From: Magnetospira sp.
GTDB taxonomy: Bacteria > Pseudomonadota > Alphaproteobacteria > Rhodospirillales > Magnetospiraceae
Direction: 5' to 3'
Length of the DNA stretch: 14,100 nucleotides
Assembly (NCBI GenBank): GCA_028277325.1
Contig: JANQGL010000359.1
Coordinates: 1 to 14,100, forward strand
Part shown: positions 1 through 5,780 of the stretch, in pieces
Layout of the letters: each line of letters begins with the position of its first letter
Numbering within the stretch: the first letter of the stretch is position 1
Notes under the pieces: model-generated
Told to the model about the DNA's origin: nothing
Seen by the model: only the letters and a program-made list of their open reading frames with translations
Database searches by the model: none
Made by a program: the position numbers and the translations under genes

Positions 1-1976
1 CGCTTGAGGGTCTCCATCACCTGGTCCTCGTCGCAGATGCCGTGGTGCAGCCAGTTGGCGATGTGCTGGCTGGAGATGCGCAGGGTGGCGCGGTCCTCCA
101 TCAGGCCCACGTCGTGGATGTCCGGCACCTTGGAACATCCGACTCCGGCGTCGATCCAGCGCACCACGTAGCCGAGGATACCCTGCACGTTGTTGTCCAG
201 CTCGCGCCGGATGTCGTCGTCCGACAGGTTCACCCCGCCGAGCAGCGGCGGCGTCAGGATGTGGTCCAGGCTGGCCCGGGGGCGGGTCGCCAGTTCGGCC
301 TGGCGGGCCGCCACGTCCAGCGCGTGGTAGTGTATCGCGTGCAGGGTGGCGGCGGTCGGCGACGGCACCCAGGCGCAGTTGGCGCCGGCCATCGGATGCG
401 CCCCCTTGGCGGCCAGCATCTGCGCCATCTCGTCGGGCTTCGGCCACATCCCCTTGCCGATCTGGGCCCGGCCGGGCAGCCCGCAGGCAAGGCCCACGTC
501 CACGTTCCAGTCCTCGTAGGCCGTGATCCAGGGCTCGCCCTTGATCGCCTCCTTGGGCAGCACCGGCCCGGCCTCCATGGAGGTGTGGATCTCGTCGCCG
601 GTGCGGTCCAGGAATCCGGTGTTGATGAACACCAGCCGCTCGGACACCGCGCGGATGCATTCCTTGAGGTTCACCGTGGTCCGCCGCTCCTCGTCCATCA
701 CCCCCACCTTCAGGGTATTGGCGGGCAGGCCGAGCGCCGTCTCGACGCGGCCGAACAGGGTGTTGGCGAAGGCGACCTCGTCGGGGCCGTGCATCTTCGG
801 CTTGACGATGTAGACGCTGCCGGCGCGGCTGTTGCGGCGGCGGCCCGGCCCCTTGAGATCGTAAATCGCGATGGTCGCGGTCACCATCGCGTCCAGCATC
901 CCTTCCGGGATCCCTCCGCCGCCGGCGTCCAGCACCGCGTCGGTGGTCATCAGGTGGCCGACGTTGCGGATCAGCATCAGGCTGCGCCCGGGCAGGGTGA
1001 CCGGCGTGCCGTCGGGGGCGGTGTAGGCGCGATCCGGATTCAGGCTCCGGGTCACCGTCGCGCCGCCCTTCTCGAAGGATGTTTCCAGGGTGCCGGTCAT
1101 CAGGCCGAGCCAGTTGCGGTACACCCCCACCTTGTCGGCGGCGTCCACCGCCGCCACCGAATCCTCGCAGTCCTGGATGGTGGTCAGGGCCGCTTCCAGG
1201 ACCACGTCGGCCACCCCGGCCGGATGCGCGCCGCCGACCGGGTGCGCGCGATCGATCCGGATCTCGATGTGCAGCCCGTTGTTGATCAGCAGCACCGACT
1301 CCCCGGCGTATCCGGCGTATTGGGTATCGCGCGCCAGGGCGGTCTCGGTGCCGTCGACCAGCCGCACCGCCAGCCGCCGCCCGTCGTCGCGCAGGTCGTA
1401 GGCCACCACGTCGGCATGGCGGCCGGTGGCCAGCGGCGCCGCGGCATCGAGGAACCGCATCGCCTCGGCGACCACCGCCGCGCCGCGCGCCGGGTTGTAG
1501 GCGCCGCCGCGCCGCAGACCGCCCTCCTCGGACACGACGTCGGTCCCGTAGAGGGCGTCGTAGAGGCTGCCCCAGCGGGCGTTGGCGGCGTTCAGGGCGT
1601 AACGGGCGTTGTCCAGCGGCACCACGAGCTGCGGCCCGGCGATGCGGGCGATCTCCGGGTCCACGTTCCCGGTCGTGATGGTGAAAGGGTCCCGCTCCGG
1701 AACCAGATAGCCGATCTCCTCCAGGAACGCCCGGTAGGCGGCGGGATCCAGCGGCCGGCCGCGCCGCTCGACATGCCAGGCGTCGATCCGCGCCTGCATC
1801 CGGTCGCGGATCGCCAGCAGCTCCCGATTGCGGGGCCCGAGCTCGTCGACGAGGCCCTCAAGGCCGCCCCAGAACGTGTCCGAGGAGACCTCCAGCCCCG
1901 GCAAGACCTCGGTCTCGATGAAATCGTACAACACCCGGGCGACCTTCAGTCCGCCCACGGTCACCCGCTCCGTCAT
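1..1976 (-). CDS. glcB: Malate synthase G (partial, C-terminus beyond left edge)
   Basis: Malate synthase G condenses glyoxylate and acetyl-CoA to malate in the cytosol (glyoxylate/glycolate assimilation). The minus strand reads open from an ATG at 1976 (protein starts MTERVTVGGLKVARVLYDF) to the window edge, giving 658 complete codons. The E. coli enzyme has about 723 residues, so roughly 65 C-terminal residues are missing only because the window ends. All catalytic positions are visible: R337 in LMLIRNVGHLMT, Mg ligands E429 in GVMDEERRT and D457 in NTGFLDRTGDEIHT, and catalytic base D628 in LMEDRATLRISSQH. The spacings E429-D457 (28) and D457-D628 (171) match those I recall for the Mycobacterium tuberculosis enzyme. 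The motif AGANCAWVPSPTAATLHA is also typical. The gene stands alone at the left edge and is transcribed away from its neighbour. The start is supported by AGGGGA 11 nt upstream. Identification is essentially certain. Confidence 0.97.
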   Translation of the reverse strand, partial: MTERVTVGGLKVARVLYDFIETEVLPGLEVSSDTFWGGLEGLVDELGPRNRELLAIRDRMQARIDAWHVERRGRPLDPAAYRAFLEEIGYLVPERDPFTITTGNVDPEIARIAGPQLVVPLDNARYALNAANARWGSLYDALYGTDVVSEEGGLRRGGAYNPARGAAVVAEAMRFLDAAAPLATGRHADVVAYDLRDDGRRLAVRLVDGTETALARDTQYAGYAGESVLLINNGLHIEIRIDRAHPVGGAHPAGVADVVLEAALTTIQDCEDSVAAVDAADKVGVYRNWLGLMTGTLETSFEKGGATVTRSLNPDRAYTAPDGTPVTLPGRSLMLIRNVGHLMTTDAVLDAGGGGIPEGMLDAMVTATIAIYDLKGPGRRRNSRAGSVYIVKPKMHGPDEVAFANTLFGRVETALGLPANTLKVGVMDEERRTTVNLKECIRAVSERLVFINTGFLDRTGDEIHTSMEAGPVLPKEAIKGEPWITAYEDWNVDVGLACGLPGRAQIGKGMWPKPDEMAQMLAAKGAHPMAGANCAWVPSPTAATLHAIHYHALDVAARQAELATRPRASLDHILTPPLLGGVNLSDDDIRRELDNNVQGILGYVVRWIDAGVGCSKVPDIHDVGLMEDRATLRISSQHIANWLHHGICDEDQVMETLK

Positions 1977-1987
1977 GTTTCGTATCG

Positions 1988-1993
1988 TCCCCT
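1988..1993 (-). promoter_or_regulatory. Ribosome binding site of glcB
   Basis: On the minus strand the hexamer AGGGGA lies 11 nt before the ATG at 1976. It is the only purine-rich Shine-Dalgarno-like run close to that start and supports MTERVTV as the N-terminus. I see no convincing -35/-10 pair just upstream. An imperfect inverted repeat (TTGCG 2014-2018, CGCAA 2033-2037) lies further up and could be an operator half-site pair, but that is speculative. Confidence 0.5.
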
Positions 1994-2126
1994 AATTGCC
2001 TGCGAATGGCGCCTTGCGGCGGCGCTTCTCCGCGCAAAGACATGGTGGTCACGTCACGGCGAGTCAAGCTTCGACGTCCGGACGAGCGCTCCTCCGGCGC
2101 CCGCCGCCGGCGCGCCGGAACGTGAC

Positions 2127-2157
2127 GCGCCGGATTGCCGTTTTGACGGCAAGGCGC
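2127..2157. repeat. Bulged hairpin / inverted repeat in the glcB upstream region
   Basis: TTGCCGT (2135-2141) and ACGGCAA (2146-2152) are perfect 7-bp complements around a TTTG loop. The stem continues with GCGCC (2127-2131) against GGCGC (2153-2157) across a 3-nt bulge. No T-run follows on either strand, so it is not an intrinsic terminator. It lies about 150 bp upstream of the glcB start, where a regulator-binding palindrome or a 5' leader structure would be plausible. Confidence 0.45.
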
Positions 2158-2179
2158 CATAATGCAAGCGAAGAGAGTC

Positions 2180-2188
2180 GGGGGGGGG
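2180..2188 (+). repeat. Homopolymer G9 tract
   Basis: Nine consecutive G residues in the intergenic region, followed by TGTCGACG. Runs this long are rare even in GC-rich DNA and are prone to polymerase slippage. The tract lies in no gene I accept, so any effect would be on promoter spacing rather than reading frame. Confidence 0.8.
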
Positions 2189-2294
2189 TGTCGACGTCGC
2201 GCCGCCATCCTTGAACGCAAGGACTGTTCCCTGCGCAGACGCAGGCGCCTTCACGAGGAATTCGCCACCCCGGCGGTCAATCTCGACGAATCGC

Positions 2295-2304
2295 GGGGGG
2301 GGGG
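2295..2304 (+). repeat. Homopolymer G10 tract
   Basis: Ten consecutive G residues, then CGGG and a T5 run, about 180 bp upstream of the start of the unknown membrane protein. With the G9 run 106 bp to the left, this is the second slippage-prone tract in the same spacer. Length miscalls by sequencers are also common in such runs. Confidence 0.8.
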
Positions 2305-2484
2305 CGGGTTTTTCGACGATCCTCGGATCGCCATCGCGGAAACGGAAATCCGGCACGAGGATGCCGGCGCCGGCGGCCGGACGGGTGACGCCCGAACCGA
2401 AAGCTTTGCCCTGCCGCGATCGGTCCGGAATACTCGGAGGCGGGCGTCCGATCCCCGATGCAACCGAACGGGCGGGTGACAGGC

Positions 2485-3303
2485 ATGACCGACGGCAAAC
2501 CGGCCTGGCCGAAAACGGCCGACGGAACGACCGATTGGGAAACGGTGTTCGAGCATCCGTCCAACGGCCTGCTGCCGCTGGTCGCCGAGGCCCGAAGTGC
2601 GCGGGCGCTCCACGGCTCGGCCGTGGCCATCGTCCGCATGCTGCACACCCGCGAGGGCGACGAGGCGGTGACCAAGGTGCTGCTCGCCGACCTCGACCGC
2701 CTGGCGCCGCCCGACCTGCCGGCCGAGAAGCTGGCCGAGGCGCGGGAATCGGTGATCGAGGTCCTGCGCGGCATCAAGCGGCGGCGGGTCCTGAAGGCCA
2801 AGGCCTATGTCCGCAAGAAGGCGCGCATGGCCGCGCGGGGCGGCAAGCTTGCCGAACGCCGGCAGCGGCAGGGGCGGACGCGGACCGCCGGATGGGTCGC
2901 CGCGGCGCTCGCCACCGTCGCCCTGCTCGGGCTGGCGAGCTGGCTGGTCACGCGGGAGGGCGAACCGGACCCGGAATGGCTGGTCGACGAGATCGTCGCC
3001 ACGATCGTCACCCCGACGCCGCACGCCCACGTGTTCGGCGGCACCCTGTCGGCCCGGACGGTGGATGGCCGGGTGCGGGTGACCGCCCAGGGGGTGCCGC
3101 GCGGGATGTGCCTGGACGTGGCCTGGCGGCTGACCTTCAACGGCGTGGTGGAAATCGACGGCCGGATTCCCGAACGGGTGAACGTCGCGTCGTTCACCCG
3201 CACCTGCGATCGGACCGACGGCCCGGCCGAATTGCGCTGGACGCCGTTCGACGGTTTCGTCGACGACGTGCGCCGGCGGCACGCGGACGGTCGCAACGAT
3301 TAG
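2485..3303 (+). CDS. Unrecognised single-span membrane protein with two-cysteine C-terminal domain
   Basis: I do not recognise this as a named gene. The best start is ATG 2485 (MTDGKPAWPK, 272 aa). An in-frame ATG at 2458 would add nine residues but has no better ribosome site. Residues 1-100 are a soluble helical segment starting with TDWETVFEHPSNGLLPL. Residues 97-134 are very rich in Lys and Arg. One transmembrane helix follows (about 135-156, GWVAAALATVALLGLASWLV). By the positive-inside rule the N-terminal half is cytosolic and residues 157-272 face the periplasm. The outer part holds the only two cysteines, C209 (QGVPRGMCLDVAW) and C241 (SFTRTCDRT), followed by AELRWTPFDGF. This VP...C...NG...C...WT spacing recalls the C-terminal domain of type IVb (PilS-like) pilins, but that is inference. 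Third-position GC is high, as in real genes of the window. Divergent from glcB, followed by IS debris. Confidence 0.8.
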   Translation: MTDGKPAWPKTADGTTDWETVFEHPSNGLLPLVAEARSARALHGSAVAIVRMLHTREGDEAVTKVLLADLDRLAPPDLPAEKLAEARESVIEVLRGIKRRRVLKAKAYVRKKARMAARGGKLAERRQRQGRTRTAGWVAAALATVALLGLASWLVTREGEPDPEWLVDEIVATIVTPTPHAHVFGGTLSARTVDGRVRVTAQGVPRGMCLDVAWRLTFNGVVEIDGRIPERVNVASFTRTCDRTDGPAELRWTPFDGFVDDVRRRHADGRND

Positions 3304-3474
3304 GCGGGGCCTTCATTACCTGCTTCAGAAAATCCTCGATTGGTCGGGGAGACTGGATTAAAAAGCCTCCTCGACAACGCTTTGAAAAACAACATAAATC
3401 CACGATATCGCGTAAGTGTAGAGCGTGTGTATGTCATCCTGACACTTACACGCGGCGTGGCGCAATCGCGAATA
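3304..3474. other. Spacer between membrane-protein gene and IS debris
   Basis: No gene is supported here. Base composition is lower in GC than in the flanking genes, with A-rich patches (for example around 3383-3398). It contains the GTAAGTGT inverted repeat annotated separately. I see no clear terminator for the preceding plus-strand gene. Confidence 0.5.
3412..3449. repeat. Inverted repeat GTAAGTGT/ACACTTAC, possible IS66-type terminal repeat
   Basis: GTAAGTGT (3412-3419) and ACACTTAC (3442-3449) are perfect 8-bp complements separated by 22 nt. A nested TGTCA-TCC-TGACA hairpin lies at 3432-3444. IS66-family elements end in sequences beginning GTAA, and IS66 gene fragments lie to the right, so one arm may mark the former outer end of that element. 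I could not find a matching end at the right side of the debris, nor an 8-bp target duplication. Assignment is therefore tentative. Confidence 0.4.
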
Positions 3475-3929
3475 TCACGCCCCCTCCGCCCGTGAAAAAA
3501 TCCCCCAGCCTTCCCCATGATGGAGAAGACCGGGGGATGATACCGGGGACCGGACCTGCTGCCCGGACACCAGGAAGACAATCGCCCGCAGCTTGTCGAG
3601 ACGGGAGAACGGATAGCCCCGCGCCCGCTTGCCGTACTGGGTGATGCCAAGGTCTCGGACGGCTTCCAAGAGCGGGTCGCCTGCCTGGAGCGCCAAGTCT
3701 CCCGGCTGGAGCAGCCGGCTGTCCACTTTAGCCGCCGTGCCCCATTGCTGGATGACCGGCTGCCCATGAGGGCCTGGGCAATCGCCTTCGGATCGATCCC
3801 CTGGGTTGCTCCAATCTGGGACAGAAAGGAATGTTCGCCCCGCTTGATATGGCCGTTGACCAGGAGGGCAACATCGGCCTCGGGGAGGGTCCCGGGGCTG
3901 AACCTGATGGCCCCTTGCGGAGCCTCCAT
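3475..3929 (-). pseudogene. Frameshifted unrecognised ORF (decayed)
   Basis: On the minus strand an ATG at 3929 opens a 56-residue segment (MEAPQGAIRFSPGTLPEAD, ending GIDPKAIAQALMG). At about 3755-3767 the coding-like character shifts frame and continues as QPVIQQWGTAAKVDSRLL, then DPLLEAVRDLGI and FSRLDKLRAIVFLVSG, down to a TGA at 3475. The two pieces join smoothly at ALMG/QPV, so a one-base indel in a single ancestral gene is the simplest reading. I do not recognise the family. It lies just downstream of the IS630 fragment on the same strand and could be an accessory gene of a former mobile element or a captured chromosomal fragment. The last codons run through a terminator hairpin, so the original protein probably ended earlier or the 3' end is also rearranged. 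Confidence 0.5.
3495..3537 (-). terminator. Strong rho-independent terminator (minus strand)
   Basis: On the minus strand, arms at 3537-3521 and 3517-3501 form a 17-pair stem with three G-T wobbles and no mismatch. The loop is TCA, and T6 follows immediately (A6 at 3495-3500 on the plus strand). This is a textbook intrinsic terminator, oriented to end transcription of the minus-strand IS debris or the decayed ORF. It would also stop antisense reading into the unknown membrane-protein gene. Confidence 0.85.
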
Positions 3930-3973
3930 GACCGTCTGAACGGTGTTGACGGCGGGGCGGGTTCCGAGGGTGA

Positions 3974-4561
3974 TCAACCTGCGCCGGCCCATTGACGCAA
4001 ACCGATGGACACGATCTTCCTGGGTGTGTCGATGAGCTTGTTCCAGGCCTCGCAGGAGGCCTCGACGATGTCGTCGCAGGTTTCGAACACCCTGTTGGAG
4101 AGCCGGTTGTCGCGGATGTATTGCCAGATGTTCTCGACGGGATTGAGCTCGGGAGACCGGGGCGGCAGGAAGACCGGGAGAATGGTCTCGGGCATTTCCA
4201 ATTCGCCCGTGGTGTGCCGTCCGGCCCGGTCCATCGACAGGACCGCATGGGCGCCCCCGGCCACGGTCCGGCCGATCTCCTCGAGATGCCTGTTCATGGC
4301 GTCGGTGTCGGCGAACGGCATCACCGGCCCGGCGCCGGTCCCGCGGGCCGGGCAGACGGCGCCGAAGATACAGGCGTTCTTGTAGCGCAGGTCCTTGACC
4401 CGGCGGGGCCGCGTGCCCCTCTTCGCCCACTGGGACGCGAGGCCGTTCTTCCGCCCGACCCGGGCCTCGTCCTGGAACCGGACCTCGATCGGCGCATCGG
4501 GAGGAAGATGCCCTGCGGCCGCCGCCGGCCACACCCGCGTGTTCACCGGACCCGGGATCAC
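3974..4561 (-). pseudogene. IS630-family transposase catalytic domain fused to IS66 tnpB start (chimeric remnant)
   Basis: A 195-aa reading frame begins with GTG at 4561. The first ~16 residues (MIPGPVNTRVWPAAAAG) look like the start of an IS66-family TnpB, which typically begins MIP...VRVWLA. From about residue 18 the protein becomes an IS630-family DDE transposase: PIEVRFQDEARVG (D31), HAVLSMDRAGRH (D111) and SPELNPVENIWQYIRDN (E143), ending RKIVSIGLRQW. The catalytic triad is intact. The N-terminal helix-turn-helix half, normally about 150 residues in this family, is absent. It is therefore a truncated, probably immobile copy that borrowed the IS66 start site. Its GTG overlaps the TGA of the tnpA fragment upstream (GTGA), the usual IS66 tnpA/tnpB coupling. 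The join lies near 4510-4520. The second motif is slightly unusual (DRAGRH rather than the common DGAGWH). Confidence 0.85.
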
Positions 4562-4740
4562 GACAGCCAGGCCTTCAGCATCCGACCGAGGGCCTCGCCG
4601 TCGAACCGCCCCTCGGCAACGATGCGGCGGCCGCCGGCAAGGTCAATCACCACACGGCCATCCGCCGCCGCCGACGACGGCTCCGTCGGGGCCGCGTCGC
4701 CCCGTGATATCTCGACCGGCAGGAAAACCGCATAAGGTCG
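4558..4740 (-). pseudogene. IS66-family tnpA 3' fragment
   Basis: The minus strand is open for 60 codons down to a TGA at 4558-4560. It reads YAVFLPVEISRG, a Pro/Ala/Ser linker, then ADGRVVIDLAGGRRIVAEG and GEALGRMLKAWLS. That is the usual C-terminal layout of IS66 TnpA: an (F/V)PVEI strand, a linker, a GGRR(I/V) strand and a short ALxRxL helix. The helix-turn-helix N-terminus is missing, and an in-frame stop lies just upstream of residue 1. The stop overlaps the GTG of the next frame by GTGA, as in intact IS66 elements. The fragment abuts an IS110 remnant on the opposite strand at about 4716-4740, so it was cut by a rearrangement there. Confidence 0.72.
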
Positions 4741-4823
4741 CCATCACCGCCCTCCTGAGAAAAATGATCGTTCAGCTCAATGCCATGGCCCGGGACCAAA
4801 AGACCCATGTCCTCCAGCTCTGA
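4716..4823 (+). pseudogene. IS110-family transposase C-terminal fragment
   Basis: The plus strand reads PAGKPHKVAITALLRKMIV then QLNAMARDQKTHVLQL and stops with TGA at 4821-4823. The pattern GKPxKVAxTAxxRKxxxxLNAMxRD is the characteristic C-terminus of IS110-family (DEDD) transposases. Only about 35 residues remain. The catalytic N-terminal RuvC-like part and the serine motif are absent, and upstream in the same frame the protein becomes low-complexity out-of-frame IS66 sequence. The left boundary is therefore the join with the IS66 tnpA fragment. IS110 elements lack terminal inverted repeats, so the right boundary cannot be placed exactly. Confidence 0.78.
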
Positions 4824-4862
4824 AAAAAACACAGCTGCTGAGGCGGCCCCCGAAGGAGCCTC
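4823..4862 (-). terminator. Possible terminator downstream of the histidine kinase
   Basis: Reading the minus strand after the kinase stop, GAGGC (4862-4858) pairs with GCCTC (4844-4840), enclosing a CC-TTCG-GG mini-stem. After 10 nt a T7 run follows (A7 at 4823-4829 on the plus strand). The gap between stem and T-run is longer than ideal, and the T-run lies at the IS110 fragment boundary, so this is only a candidate. Confidence 0.35.
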
Positions 4863-4904
4863 GAAGGGCGAGGCGGAAGCGGCCGCGCAAGTTCGCGTGA
4901 AGGC

Positions 4905-5711
4905 TCAGGCGGTTTCCTTCGCCGGCAGCGCCACATGGAAGGTGCTGCCCTCGCCGGGCACCGAGGCGGCCCAGACCCGACCGTCGTGTTCCTCGACGAT
5001 CTTGCGGACCAGGGCCAGACCGATGCCGGATCCCTCGGCGTCGGGTTTCGCGTTGAGGCGCTGAAACAGCAGGAACACCCGATCCAGCGCCGCGGACGGA
5101 ATGCCGATCCCGTTATCGGCCACCGAGAACACCCAATGCGGGCCGGCGCGGCGCGCCGCGAGGCGGATTTCCGGCGGCCGGTCCGGATGCCGGTACTTCA
5201 TCGCGTTGACCAGGAGGTTGTGGAACACCTGGGCGAGCAGCACCGGGTCGCCGGCCACGACCGGCAGGGATTCGGGCAGCGCCACCCGGGCACCGCAGTC
5301 TTCCATGCACAGGGCCAGATCGCGCAGGACCCCGTCCAGCACGGCGTCCATGGCGACCGGCGCGAATTCCGGCGGCCGGGCGTCGAGGCGGGTATACTCG
5401 GCAAGGCCGCGGATCAGTTGCCGCATGCGCCGCGCCCCGTCCTGGGCGTAGCCGAGGAACTCGAGGACTTCCGGGTCTCCGCGGTCGCCGAGGCGGGCCC
5501 GGACGAGATCCAGGTAGCTGCCGATCATGCGCAACGGTTCCTGGAGGTCGTGCGAGGCCACATAGGCGAACTGGCGCAGATCGGCGTTGGCCCGCTCCAG
5601 GTCGCGTTCGCGATCCTGCGGCGGACGGTCGATCGGCATCCCGTCGTCGGTCATGTCGCCGCACCAGCCGACGCCGGGACGCGAGGCGCCGTCACCGAAG
5701 GTCGCGTTCAT
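4905..5711 (-). CDS. Orphan soluble histidine kinase, phytochrome-type core without sensor
   Basis: Sensor-kinase core that would autophosphorylate on histidine. The preferred start is ATG 5711 (MNATFGDG, 268 aa), because AAGGTGA lies 8 nt upstream. A GTG four codons earlier is possible but overlaps that site. Residues 32-50 are a short charged, coiled-coil-like lead (RERDLERANADLRQF). The H-box is ASHDLQEPLRMIGSYLDL, with phospho-acceptor H54, the SHDLQEPLR form common in bacteriophytochrome-related kinases. ATP-binding motifs follow: N-box HNLLVNAMKYRHP (about 164-176), G1 DNGIGI (199-204), an FLLFQRLN lid, and G2 GSGIGLAL (227-234). There is no transmembrane segment, PAS, GAF or receiver domain. 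It therefore probably takes its signal through a partner protein or through the first ~45 residues. No response regulator lies nearby. It is 69 nt downstream of mmcB on the same strand. Its 3' side borders the IS debris, but the ORF is intact. Confidence 0.92.
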   Translation of the reverse strand: MNATFGDGASRPGVGWCGDMTDDGMPIDRPPQDRERDLERANADLRQFAYVASHDLQEPLRMIGSYLDLVRARLGDRGDPEVLEFLGYAQDGARRMRQLIRGLAEYTRLDARPPEFAPVAMDAVLDGVLRDLALCMEDCGARVALPESLPVVAGDPVLLAQVFHNLLVNAMKYRHPDRPPEIRLAARRAGPHWVFSVADNGIGIPSAALDRVFLLFQRLNAKPDAEGSGIGLALVRKIVEEHDGRVWAASVPGEGSTFHVALPAKETA

Positions 5712-5780
5712 GATTCGACTCACCTTAAACTATACTTCGTCGCAATATGGGGGAAAGCCGTTGCGGATTCCTTAACTTGA

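Larger units (their letters stand above)
1977..2484. other. 508-bp divergent intergenic region, no convincing gene
   Basis: This spacer separates divergent glcB (minus) and the unknown membrane protein (plus). It must hold both promoters. A weak sigma70-like match for the rightward gene is TTGCCC (2407-2412), 17 nt, then AATACT (2430-2435). The spacer also holds a 12-pair hairpin (2127-2157) and two poly-G runs (9 and 10 G). Several ORFs of 70-120 codons cross it on both strands. Their products are low-complexity, rich in Arg, Pro, Ala and Gly. The best of them (minus 2054-2356) has clearly lower third-position GC than the real genes, so I do not call it. Confidence 0.6.
3412..4830. mobile_element. 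Mosaic insertion-sequence graveyard (IS630, IS66, IS110 fragments)
   Basis: About 1.4 kb between an intact chromosomal gene (ends 3303) and the histidine kinase (ends 4905) consists of broken mobile-element pieces from three families in both orientations. The order is: an inverted repeat with a GTAA end, a decayed ORF with terminator, an IS630 catalytic half, the IS66 tnpA/tnpB junction and an IS110 C-terminus. None is complete. The layout suggests nested insertions followed by deletions, and a locally non-essential site. Outer limits are approximate. Confidence 0.72.

Noticed and set aside
42..2162. 706-codon open frame on the plus strand
   Set aside because: It is the antisense shadow of glcB, whose minus-strand translation carries every malate synthase G motif.
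2054..2356. 100-codon minus-strand ORF starting MPDFRFRDGDPRIVEK
   Set aside because: The start looks protein-like, but third-position GC is only about two thirds, well below neighbouring genes. The frame crosses both poly-G tracts, and the second half is low-complexity. I know no family for it.
3300..4532. 410-codon minus-strand frame across the IS debris
   Set aside because: Only the part around 3762-3992 reads like protein. The rest is out of frame with the IS630 domain or non-coding, so it is not one gene.
4741..4832. Short minus-strand ORF starting MFFSELEDMGLLVPG, and a 33-codon frame after AGGAGGG at about 4767
   Set aside because: The same DNA on the plus strand encodes a recognisable IS110 C-terminus, which explains the open frames. 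The Shine-Dalgarno-like AGGAGGG is the complement of codons in that fragment.
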